Source: Carex sylvatica
Lineage: Eukaryota > Streptophyta > Magnoliopsida > Poales > Cyperaceae
Direction: 5' to 3'
Assembly: GCA_964058845.1 (NCBI GenBank)
Contig: CAXKVR010000139.1
Coordinates: 1-37,050, forward strand
DNA length: 37,050 nt
The translations under genes and the position numbers were made by a program. The first letter of the stretch is position 1. Each line of letters starts with the position of its first letter. Under the pieces are notes generated by a model. The model made no database searches. It saw only the letters and a program-made list of their open reading frames with translations, and had not been told where the DNA came from. Shown piece by piece: positions 10,704 through 20,128 of the stretch.

Positions 10704-10849
10704 GAGCATGTTCGGCGAAAGTTAAAATGTTACTGTTCACATGGGGGAAAAAAAAATCAATCTAAGTGAATTTTTTTTTTCCACGTAAACGGTAAAAATT
10801 AATTCAAATTTTTTTGCAACTTATTTTCTTAGGTCCGCTGAACAGGTCC
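10704..10849. mobile_element. Tourist-like hairpin MITE 2 of an adjacent pair
   Basis: The left end GAGCATGTTCGGCGAAAG matches the inverted right end GGACCTGTTCAGCGGAC. The core again has ATGTTACTGTTCACATGGGG against CCACGTAAACGGTAA around A- and T-runs. It is flanked by TTA (10701-10703) and TAA (10850-10852), the TWA target of PIF/Harbinger elements. It shares its centre with the element immediately upstream. Confidence 0.6.
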
Positions 10850-10852
10850 TAA

Positions 10853-11622
10853 ATGTTGTTGCTTTGGAAAGTCTGTTGGCAACATGTATTGCATTTTTTT
10901 TCCTAAAGTGGCCTACTTATATATTTTTAAATCATTAAAAAATATCAGCTTACGTATAAGATCAAACAAAATGAAAAAATATACATTAAATGCTGCTGAC
11001 AAATACTTTATCAAAGCGCACGCTTCAGACACATACATAGCTAAAAAGCCAAATACAAAATTTATTACACAATAATGATTTTAATTACACATCACAATTA
11101 AGTTCAACATAATTACATACACTACAAATTATTTCCATATATCTAAAAGAAATCCATGGACATGACATTTGATGAAGAAATTAATTAACATGTGCTTTTC
11201 TTAATTAGATGACAACCAAAGAGAAAAGTCAGTAGGGGATGAGGACCACCTTGACTTTTAGTTAACACTTGTCTCTTAATTAAGTTGAAATTTGGCCCCA
11301 TTGGGATCTCGTTCATACAATGGTTTGATTCTCTAATTCCAATGTTTAGGGATTTTTGAAGGAAGCACTGACTTATTTTCAGCATCTCTTGCTCGGCCTG
11401 GATATATAGGAAAATAGCTGGAGAACACGCACTACTTTAATTTAATGGCTTCTGGATTTGCTGTCACAATCCTTGAGTTGGTTTATGTAGGGATATTCAT
11501 GATCAGTGTCACTGTCTGAGAACCTTTTTTTGTATTTTTGGTGTTCATGTACTTTTGAAAAAAAAAAAACATTGTTAGGTATTATTTTAATTGGTATGCA
11601 TAAAGTATATTATAAAATATTT
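10853..11622. other. Intergenic region, nothing recognised
   Basis: AT-rich. No coding frame with family resemblance and no clear repeat seen. Confidence 0.35.
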
Positions 11623-11922
11623 CTGTTATGTTTGATTGTGGAGTAAAGTTAATGAGAATTAAATTGCTTACTCCATCTTAGTTGACATATTTTACATCTT
11701 ATTTGATAGTTTAATTCATGGCTTAAATTAATCTATCTAGAAGAGTAAAGTGTTGAAAAATAAGTCTCCATTTATGACAATGGGCCCTATAGGTAGAATA
11801 ACTTAATCTGAATTAATTCACCTCTTACACTACCTTTATTCTCTTCTTTTACTTCTTATTTGACTACTTAAGTGTGGAGTAAGAGGTTTACTTCACCTCT
11901 TACTCCACAACCAAACACAGCC
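11623..11922. mobile_element. MITE with ~22-bp terminal inverted repeats
   Basis: The left end CTGTTATGTTTGATTGTGG continues AGTAA. The inverted right end GGCTGTGTTTGGTTGTGG continues AGTAA as well. The element is about 300 bp and non-coding. Its right end also holds a perfect 14-bp hairpin, GTGGAGTAAGAGGT (11874-11887) against its inverse (11895-11908). The target duplication was not resolved. Confidence 0.65.
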
Positions 11923-13464
11923 TTTTTTACTAACTGCAAATACTTTGACGATATTTCTAGAAATCTAGAAAATTATAAGAGTATACCAAATAAGTTAACT
12001 GATATTGTTTGGTAAAAAAGATGCACAAAAATACTATCAAGTTTAATTAATATATATATATAACAAGGTATGAACTAGCTTAACTCGATAAAGAATAAAG
12101 AAGAGATAAAGTCAACATAAAATAAGTTTCTTATAATTCAAAAGCTTTCACAATCTAATTTTGACTTATTTTAATTGTGGCTTATTTTTCCAACCAAAAG
12201 CCATCTAAATATTAGTGCTCCTTCAACTACTCTTTTATTTCCAAAATATGCTTAATAAGAAAAACCTATCTTAATAAAAGCTCACAAAACAACAATATAC
12301 AAACTCTCTTTTTACTCTATTAATGACACACGCAACTACTTAATGACACGCATGCATGCTCTAAACATATTAGTTCTTTCATAGTTTTTTTGACAAAATT
12401 GCCTCCTGATTTTGTAAAAACTTCAAACTTGAAAGTTGTAGAACATTTTGTAAGCTTTTCATAGAATTTTAATTCACCTTAATCGGAACTCGTATGAAAG
12501 ATTTATGGCCAAATTAAAATACAAGTCTCTCTCAATCTGAAGTGTACGTATGTGGCAGTTGTAGCTTTGTTGGTGTCATTATATTTCTATTTAAGTGTCT
12601 GAGCATTGTCAAGGCACGTTGAGGTATCCAAGATGGTATCACAACTTTTCGTTGAAATAGTAAGGCTTATCAATTGAAGGAGCGACAAATTACAATTAGG
12701 TTGTCTCCTTATAATTCCTTTATTAGAGATAACTTTTTAAGTCATATGGACAAGAACTTGCTTTAAGAAACAATATAAATATTATATATAGAATACAATT
12801 AATTAACATTAAAATTGAAAATAAAAAATCTGAATGGGGTCGTTATGTCCTAGCTACTTATTAATTAACTCAAGTCATGTAGAACAGTAGAAGTACAACA
12901 CAAAAGGATAGGTAAGTTGAGGGGCCACAAGCACAAGGTGTGTGAATCCAGATCCAATCAGATGAGATGAGGCTCTTACATTAAAGTCCTCGCCCACTTA
13001 AAAGTTAAAAGAAAGGACACAAACTAAGCAAGGGAAAGGGACCGTGTCGGTATGGCACAAAGTGGGGGTAAATATTCCTACGGTATCCTACCGTAGAGAA
13101 CATTATAACGGGTGCTTCAAGATTCGTGCAGATTACAACGAACGATAAACATCTTATTTCACACGGTAGGGTACCGCATAGATCAGAACCATAGAAAGTG
13201 AGAAAACAAGTATAGCTAGAGCATTCATTCTTCCAGCGGCACTTAGACAAGTTGCGCGTTCTCAGGTCCCCTAAAAACCCTACAGTTTGTCCCCTCCTCC
13301 CGTCCCTTTCTCTTCTCTCTCTTCATATATATATAGCCAGAGACGCTTGTTTGCCAAGCCTCTCGTCATTTTTCATTTCTCGTTTTATATATAGTTGCAT
13401 ATATATATATCTGTGTGTGTGTCGCGACGACTAATTAAGGAGTAAGGAACAGAATCGAAGAGAT
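11923..13464. other. Upstream region of the Aux/IAA gene
   Basis: No gene recognised. A 19-bp perfect palindrome, CTACGGTA-TCC-TACCGTAG, lies at 13078-13096, and a one-mismatch inverted copy of CGGTATCCTACCGT lies at 13162-13175. No auxin-response element TGTCTC was noticed close to the gene. Confidence 0.4.
13324..13337 (+). promoter_or_regulatory. Probable TATA box of the Aux/IAA gene
   Basis: CATATATATATAGCC follows a CT-rich stretch (CTTTCTCTTCTCTCTCTTC) and lies about 130 bp before the ATG at 13465. A second TA repeat at 13400-13412 is nearer the ATG and more likely in the leader. The assignment rests on position and composition. Confidence 0.4.
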
Positions 13465-15218
13465 ATGGAGTTGGAGCTGGGACTAGGATTAGGATTAGGC
13501 CCCTCTTGTACTACAAAGGAGACGGTTGAGTTGAGAGGAGAAGACAGGTTCGCTAAGAAGAGAAGATTTGAGGAAGCATTTGATCAGAAGACAACCTTGG
13601 ATCTGTTTGATGGATGCGAAGATGGCAGCGACGGAGAAGTTGCGGATTCACGTAAGGTCGACGATTGCAAAGAACTGGTGGGGTGGCCACCGTTCAAATG
13701 CTCGTGGACAAAAGGCGGCAGTTGTGATGATGGCGAGCAAGCGAGCTATGTGAAGGTTACAATGGAAGGAGTGCTAATTGGGAGGAAGGTTGATCTAGCT
13801 CTTCACAATTCCTATGAAGATCTCTTTAACACGCTTCACCAAATGTTCCCTTGCAGACATCCAGCTGGTATGCCTACATTATTAATTATATATATGTTTT
13901 TTTTTCTTAATTAACCAAATAAATCAAGAGATATCAAATTAAATTACCATTATTTACCGAAATTCAGACGTGCCTTTAAATATATAACACGTCCAGTTAA
14001 ATATATCAAGCATGTAATTGACAAAATTTGCAATTAGTCTTTCCATTTTCTAATGTGGTTACAATATTCTTAGTCGTTGTCGGTAATGAAAATAAAGCTG
14101 ATTCAATGACAATGCAGATGGCAAGGCTTCTAGTTCTAGCAATCATCATCACAATATGATGACGTACGAGGATGGAGATGGAGATTGGATGTTGATTGGA
14201 GATTTGCCATGGGAGTAAGTGCCCCAACCAAATAATAAATTATCAAGGTTCCAATACTTCATGTCCATCCACTCGTTCAATATGATATTCATACTAAAAT
14301 ATGCTTGGAGACTAAATTTTATAATTTTTGAAAAAAAAAAGTTACTATCTTTTCGGATAGATAGATAGAAAATCACTGTTGTTGAAATGTCCAAAAAGAG
14401 TGATTTTGTACCTATTTTAAAAATAAAAATTCAAAAAATATAAAATTTCATTTCTAAGCATATTTTAGTATTAATATTATATTGAGCGGTTCGAATCGAC
14501 AATTTGAATTTTAAAAACGAAGATATAAAATATGAAGTATGAAAGACATGATTTATTGAAACCCTCCTCATAATAAATATAGACTATATATAAAAGCAAA
14601 AACCAACCTTCAAAAAATCTTCCAATAGAAAAGATAATCAACAAGTACATTATGTTACATGGAGGTTGGCTACTATGCTTATATAAGCATGTCCCCCACA
14701 TATGCTTATAACTCATTTTTGTGTTTCCAATGTCCAAATGGTCAATCCGAACCGTTCATCTTGTTATCCATATTAATATGTGCTTGGAGACCAAATTTTA
14801 CATTTTTCTGAATTTTTTTACTATTTATTAAGCCACTTTGAAAATTGTTGATCCAACGGTGGCTTAACAAAACAGTAAAATCAGAAGCCACCGTTGGATC
14901 AGCGATTTTCAAAGTGGCATAATAAATAGTAAAAAAATTCAGAAAAATATAAAATTTGGTCTCCAAGCACATATTAATATGGATAACAAGATGAACGGTT
15001 CGGATCGACCATTTGGACATTGAAAACACAAAAATGAGTTATAAGCATATGTAGGGATATGCTTATATAAGCATAGTAGCCAACCTCACATTACATGTAT
15101 TTCTTTGTTAATTAATATATTAATTGTTGCCTTTGTTTCTAGGGTTTTTGTGAAGTCGGTGAAGCGCATCAAGATAGTCGGATCAAGCAAGCAAGAGGAG
15201 ACAGCTCGTAATTACTAA
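13465..15218 (+). CDS. Aux/IAA auxin-response repressor
   Basis: Three exons, 13465-13867, 14118-14214 and 15143-15218, give 191 residues with GT-AG introns of 250 and 928 nt. Domain I is an EAR-type repression motif, ELELGLGLGLG (residues 2-12). Domain II, the TIR1/AFB degron, reads LVGWPPF (71-77) where VGWPPV, I or L is usual. Domains III and IV form the PB1 interaction fold: SYVKVTMEGVLIGRKVDLAL (94-113) with the invariant Lys108, then the acidic loop YEDGDGDW (151-158), GDLPWEVF (162-169) and KSVKRIKIV (171-179). The family represses ARF-driven transcription in the nucleus and is degraded on auxin perception. The protein is short. A Ser/His-rich linker at exon 2 (SSSSNHHHN) separates III from IV. 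Intron 2 is swollen by two MITE-derived segments. The membership is certain; the subgroup is not. Confidence 0.93.
14256..14580. mobile_element. Partial foldback MITE in Aux/IAA intron 2
   Basis: ATACTAAAATATGCTTGGAG at about 14292 pairs, inverted, with CTAAGCATATTTTAGTAT at about 14453. The outer part of the right arm (to about 14575, ending near CCCTCCTCATAAT) resembles the arms of the MITE at 3302-3717. The matching outer left arm is missing, so the copy is truncated. Confidence 0.55.
14662..15087. mobile_element. Near-perfect hairpin MITE in Aux/IAA intron 2
   Basis: The element starts GAGGTTGGCTACTATGC and ends with the exact inverse. The two arms, about 200 nt each, are roughly 95 percent identical by eye and meet near 14870-14890 around GGATCAACGGTGGC-type sequence. 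The outside 10-mers are ATGTTACATG (14652-14661) and ACATTACATG (15088-15097), 8 of 10 identical, consistent with an aged Mutator-like 9-11-bp target duplication. It lies wholly within the intron and would fold into a long double-stranded stem in the pre-mRNA. A single arm of the same family is at 7783-7990. Confidence 0.85.
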
Positions 15219-15884
15219 TTAGCAAATAAATATAGGTGTTATATATATCTTATTCTTATGCTTAATTAGTTTTCCTTAATTTTTTATATAAATTATATAG
15301 TAAAGGCTACTTAAGTTGGGGCAGTCTATATATATATATATATAGTAGGTTTTACCTTGCTGTTGATTTTGTCATGTACCAGTGATGACCTATTTTTAGC
15401 TGTAAAAATTAAATACGGTCTTGGCTGGTGTACTGATTGAGTTGCCTATGAGGAGTAACCATGCAATTCCATCTTCTTCTTTTTTTTTCTTTGTTTTTTT
15501 TTCTTTTTTTGCTAATATTCTCGGAGAACGTTTCATCCAACACATCTTTATATATATTATCATTTATAATCGAATATATATATATATTTCTTTTAAAAAA
15601 ATCGAACATATACGACGCGTGAAGGATTCTGAATGAATGTCATACTAATTAATCTGTCAGAATCAAATCAAATGGGCAGATAAATATATAATAACATTTT
15701 AAATTAGAAAGTGATGAATTAATAAATGACTTACAAAAAAAAAAAATCATTAGTTCAGCTCTAATAAGTTTGAATCCTGGTAATTGTCTCCGCACTTTTA
15801 CATCCGCAGTATCATAACTACCATAACTGTTTGGGGTTCCAAAAACTCCAACATTAATTTTTTGTCATAAATTATTAATACTTA
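15219..15884. other. 3' flank of the Aux/IAA gene
   Basis: AT-rich, with TA repeats (15270-15345) and a T-rich run at 15478-15510. No gene recognised. It presumably holds the 3' untranslated region in its first few hundred bases. Confidence 0.4.
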
Positions 15885-16435
15885 TGTACGGAAGTATTTA
15901 TATCTACAAGGTGAATAATTTTTACATAAATAATTCTCTCTCCAACCAAATCTCAAATTACATGGGGACCATACACGTTTTTAGACTTGGATATTTTTTG
16001 TCTTCATTCAATCTCGTCCACATTTTTGATGATCTATGAGAAATTTTGCGAATCTAAAACCACGAACGTCTTCTACGCAATTTTCTCTTTCAAATAAGAT
16101 CCATGATTATGTATTTTCGGGCATGTCATCACACAAGTATTAATATTTAATACCAATGCACGAAAGTATTTATACCTAAGAAATAAAGTATTTATACCTA
16201 TAAGGTGAATAATTTTTACATAAATAATTGTCTCTCCAACAATATCTCAAACTACATGGGGATCATACACATTTTTAGAGGTGATTTTTTTTCTTCATTC
16301 AATCTCATTCACATTTTTTATGACCTATGAGGAATTTTGCGAATCTAAAACCATGAACGTATTCTACGTAATTTTCTCTTTTAAATGAGATCCATTATGA
16401 CGTACTTTCAGACTCGTCATCACACAAGTATTTAT
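15885..16435 (+). repeat. Two ~270-bp direct repeats, ~290 bp apart
   Basis: AAGGTGAATAATTTTTACAT occurs at 15908 and 16202, followed in both copies by CATAAATAATT, CTCTCCAAC, ACATGGGGA, TTCATTCAATCTC, GAATTTTGCGAATCTAAAAC and GTCATCACACAAGTATT. The copies run about 15885-16145 and 16165-16435. The word AAGTATTTATACCTA and variants recur about ten times between 15890 and 16752, all in the same orientation. Confidence 0.8.
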
Positions 16436-17132
16436 ACATATACTTGCAAGTATTTTTTTACATATGATATTGGCTGACATCTGAAAGCAAATATTTATAC
16501 CTATGCAATAGAGTATTTACACTTATGTAGTCAACTATTTTTGTTAGAGAAATGTTTACGCGTGGACGATTGGGGAAGGTTGTTGCGGGCCGGAATGCAG
16601 GGTCCCCACTACTTCATTTGATGTAATTAGTTGACACGGGGATCATTAAGGGACTAAAAAATGAAATGGTCATATCAAATTACGCATGCAAGTATTAATA
16701 TCTTATTTTGCAAGTATTAATTTCTTATCCTCCAAGTACTTATACCTATGAAGATTGAGGCAGGACGAGCTTGGGAACTATAAAAGGGGACCATATTACA
16801 ACTTTCCTCCAATGTCACTGCAGGGACAGAGAGGAACATGAGTGAGTATTCAAATAATTATTCAACAAATTCAACTAAATTAGTAGCTAAAGTGAGAAAC
16901 GATATCCTCACTAGTGGATCTTCTTTATCACTTTAAAAGACAAATTGAGCTTTCTAGAACCACAATGGATAATAAGGTTGAAACAGGTGCCACTTTTTGT
17001 TATTTTCATCAAAACAGAAAGAAAGAAAAATGAAGTCAATATAAGGCAATATGAGAAGAAGTGGGGAAGCTACTTGGAAGAAAGAATAGTTTCTGATCCA
17101 TACAGCATCGCTTCGCATCTTCAAAAGAAGCT
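16436..17132. other. Intergenic, with scattered AAGTATTTATACCTA-type words
   Basis: Holds the tail of the recurring word described for the upstream duplication (near 16489, 16511, 16692, 16711 and 16735). The 84-codon frame at 16945-17199 has no recognisable motif. Confidence 0.4.
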
Positions 17133-17500
17133 GATTATGCTGACGATGGAATCAAAACGGTCCGATCTTCAATCAAAACTGTTTGATTCACATTATTAAG
17201 ATTCGCACAGACTGTTTTAAGATAGTACAAATCAAGTGTACACGAATTTCGATGCAGATCAAATGGTTCTGACCGAACATCGGACCACCTAAGCCTAATA
17301 AATATTATATATAGCTGACTCGTACGTACATTGGTCCGATCCAATTGATCAAAGCCGTTCAATTTGTATTACCAATAGCACAAACAACTTTAAAATTTGT
17401 GTAGATCAAGTGTGCACGGATCTTGATGCAGAGTAAGCGGCTCTGACGGAACATCAGACCGTCCCCACTCAATGCTTGATAAATGTTAGCTGATTATACT
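17133..17500 (+). repeat. Diverged direct repeats, period ~175 bp
   Basis: GGTCCGATC at 17159 and 17334, ATCAAGTGT at 17231 and 17404, and AGCTGA at 17133, 17312 and 17489 recur in the same order, marking two diverged units of about 175 bp. Each unit also carries an ACATCGGACC/ACATCAGACC word. Confidence 0.65.
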
Positions 17501-17917
17501 GGAAAATGGCCCTTTGAAATGACTCGTGCGTTGAATTGGTTCTACAAAAGAAAGATAAATTGATGCAGGAAGTCTGAAACCCTTCCTCACTTTTACCTTC
17601 CTTGGCAAAACATGCAGACCCATCAATCAATTACACTTTTGCTAATTTTGCTATATTTTTCCAACATCAGTCATTCAAAGAAATATTCCAACTATTTTGG
17701 GCCTCCTATCTGGGCCCAGATAGCAATTATTATAGACCTTTTAGGAAAGAGGTAGGTGCATGGGCCTTCGCCGAGAAAAAAAAAATGTTTACCAAAAAGA
17801 GGTATTGCTTGTAAGCCAGCTCAGAGATGTTTTGCTTGCTTGATTAAGCCTATGTTCTTTGAATTTAATAGTTTGCTCAGATGCCAGCTATGTTATTACT
17901 GGCGTGGCATAAGAAAA
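17501..17917. other. Intergenic, nothing recognised
   Basis: Two short overlapping frames (17602-17814 and 17756-17941) show no domain resemblance. No repeat detected. Confidence 0.35.
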
Positions 17918-18162
17918 CCGAAATTTTTATCCATAACCTAAAAAAAAAAAAAAAAAAATCAAAATTCTAAACATAACCTCGGATTTCTTAAAACTCGGAT
18001 TGTACCCCTACAGTTGCTATTGCCAGCGATAGGGAATGGGTGCCTGCCTACCGTTTTCTTTTTAGTTATGCCAGTAAGTACCGTTGGCAAATTCGAGGTT
18101 TGGAAATTTGAGGTTATGTTTAGATTTTCAAACTTTTTTTAGGTTATGGATAAAAATTTCGG
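17918..18162. mobile_element. MITE with long terminal inverted repeats
   Basis: The left terminus CCGAAATTTTTATCCATAAC continues CTAAAAAA. The right end is the exact inverse (TTTTTTAGG then TTATGGATAAAAATTTCGG). A second inverted block, CTAAACATAACCTC against GAGGTTATGTTTAG, lies inside. The flanking 9-mers are ATAAGAAAA (17909-17917) and ATAAGAGGA (18163-18171), 7 of 9 identical, suggesting a worn Mutator-type duplication. Confidence 0.75.
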
Positions 18163-18581
18163 ATAAGAGGATTGTATATATTTTTTTTTAATCTAATAAG
18201 AAGTATGGAGGCACATATGTGGGGGGTGTTGAAAAAAATTAAATACACTATTCAGCTGTGGAATTTTTTTTCGTAATATCAGTTTTACCCTCAATAATTA
18301 CTATCTTATTCTTGCTTCATGCGGGTAATTAATGCTTCACGCAGCTAATTATGCCTAAGGGCTTTTTCTAAAAAAAAAAAAAAAAAAAAGACTGGTATAT
18401 AAAATTGATTGTGTTTTTTTTTTTTGTGAGAAATTTTTTTGTTTTGTTTTTGTGTGACTTAATCCATGTTCTCATAATTATATGAAAAATGATATCTTAC
18501 CTTTTCAGGAGAGGCTATTAATATTAGCAAATAAAAGCTGGAACACTATATGTTAGAGTAAGGCTAGGGTGTGATGTGCTC
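18163..18581. other. AT-rich spacer with homopolymer runs
   Basis: Contains an uninterrupted A run of about 19 near 18371-18389 and a T run near 18414-18425. No gene recognised. Confidence 0.35.
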
Positions 18582-19250
18582 TAGAGGTTTGCTCACGGGC
18601 TGGGTACAGGCGGATCGGGCACAACCGGGCACGGGCACTCATGGGCACGGGCACTCATGGGCACAGGCACTCACGGACACAGGCATCACGGACACACAGG
18701 CACTACGGGCAGGGCACTACGGATTTTTTTTCAAAAAACCGTGCCTTGTCCATTTTATACCCGTACCCGCTGTACCCTTGGGGGCAAGGCAGTCCGGGTA
18801 GGGAGGCCGGGCGGTCCGGGTTTTTTTTTTCTATTTTTTTCCTGTTTTTTTTCTGTTTTTTTTTTTTACAGTGTCGTACGAATATTATTACGTATTTATA
18901 ATTCGATTTTTAAAATCTGAATAGTTCAATATCAAATAGTGTATATATATATACATAAAATTATCAAGTTACATCTTTATAATTTCTAAATAAATGAAAT
19001 TTGTAACTTATATCGTGCGAAAATTTGTATATTTATTTGGCTAAGTACAAACGTAATATTTATTTATTTCTTTACACAAGTCATTTTATTTTATTTTCAA
19101 ATTCTCATTCTAATTATATAGTTTCGTAATTTATTTATATCTAAAAAAAATTAGTTTACATTTTAAATTGGTAATATATTTTCTAAATGTTCATTTTAAA
19201 TTGATAATATATTTTGTAGTTCATTTACGTTTAAATTTAAAAATAGTTAT
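18582..19250 (+). mobile_element. hAT-like element, copy C, 5' arm and AT-rich interior; 3' end not found
   Basis: Starts TAGAGGTTTGCTCACGGG, matching the termini of copies A and D. The GC-rich arm (18590-18820) has repeated GGGCACGGGCACTCA words, then TTTTATACCCGTACCCG, a T-rich run, and an AT-rich interior (18880-19210) that matches copy A closely (for example AAAATTTGTATATTTATTTG). Similarity is lost after about 19210-19250. The preceding 8-mer ATGTGCTC was not found again nearby, so the copy is truncated or interrupted. Confidence 0.7.
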
Positions 19251-19501
19251 ATCCATTTTAATTGCTTATGTAATTATATCTTTCCTATAAAAATAAATAA
19301 TACATGTATACAAAACGAAATAAGAAAATCAAAAGATAAAAATTTCATTTGTTGTGAATTAAAGTCATAAATGTTCAATTTTTGAAAGTAAAAAACTAAT
19401 TGAGATAAATGAAGGAAAAATAACATTGAAGTAAAGAAAATTACAACTAGCAATTGATAGCTCACGTTTGAAAGTAAAAATAATACAACGTCGAGATAAT
19501 C

Positions 19502-19729
19502 CTAATTGGAATTAGAGTTCCACTGCTTCTTTTGTTTTCTCTTTTGCCTGCTTCGCTTAGACTTGTCTAAGGCGCAGGATGGGCATATAAAATGCTTGAA
19601 CCTTATATCCTCCCTTATGCGTGCCGGGTATGCGCTAATGCAGGAATGGTGGAAAGCTTGCAAACATTCCGCGCAAGGGCTCTGCAATCGGGCTGAGGGC
19701 TCGCGTACGAGATTTTGCTGTGTTGGCAC
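19502..19729 (-). pseudogene. GC-richer fragment encoding half of a PHD-like zinc motif
   Basis: A 75-codon minus-strand frame with no ATG (it begins at GTG directly after a stop). It contains SPCAECLQAFHHSC, a gap of about 20 residues, then FICPSC: C-x2-C-x4-H-H-x2-C-x20-C-x2-C. This is the spacing of the second half of a PHD finger. A basic tail (KRSRQKRKQKK) follows. The piece is clearly GC-richer than the DNA on both sides, which is otherwise AT-rich repeat. It looks like an exon fragment of a gene moved into repeat DNA. Alternatives are a transposon-encoded zinc motif or a chance frame. Confidence 0.4.
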
Positions 19730-19912
19730 TCATTCTTAATAGAATAAATTCGGTTAGAATTAATTAATGAATAAACTACTGAATATAAATTCAGTTAGAA
19801 TTAATAATGTTAATAGGTCCGTTTACATAAATTCGATTTTTTCTTTAAAATGAATATTTATATTAGCAATTCTTCATTAGTAATTCTTCTTTAAAATAAA
19901 TATTTTTTGGAA

Positions 19913-20035
19913 AATCCAGGGCCATTCCAATACATCACCAAAATAATTTCAGTATAGACTCTTTTGCACGTGCATCCCTTGGGTCGGTGTTCTGATACCA
20001 ACTGTTTTGGTGATGTACCAGAATTGCCATGGATT
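19913..20035. repeat. 31-bp imperfect inverted repeat with 61-nt loop
   Basis: AATCCAGGGCCATTCC continuing through TACATCACCAAAA (19913-19943) pairs with 20005-20035 at 26 of 31 positions. On the minus strand the loop begins with TTGGTATCAGAAC, close to the TGGTATCAGAGC primer-binding sequence used by many plant Copia retrotransposons. No LTR was recognised, so the origin stays open. Confidence 0.6.
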
Positions 20036-20128
20036 CTCTTTGTCGAGTAGTCACCGTAGACTGTCTTGAGCTGTTTATGTTGCCTTCTAAATCTACAAGG
20101 GTATGTTTAGTTAGTTTGAGAATAAACT

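Noticed and set aside
13005..13250. 81-codon minus-strand frame upstream of the Aux/IAA gene
   Set aside because: No recognisable domain; it overlaps a small inverted repeat (13078-13175) and is best seen as chance.
16945..17199. 84-codon plus-strand frame, lysine-rich
   Set aside because: No family resemblance, and it runs into the ~175-bp direct repeat, which suggests non-coding sequence.
18571..18920. Overlapping frames with GTGTHGHGH-like repeats
   Set aside because: These are translations of the GGGCACGGGCACTCA words of the hAT arm in several frames, not a protein.
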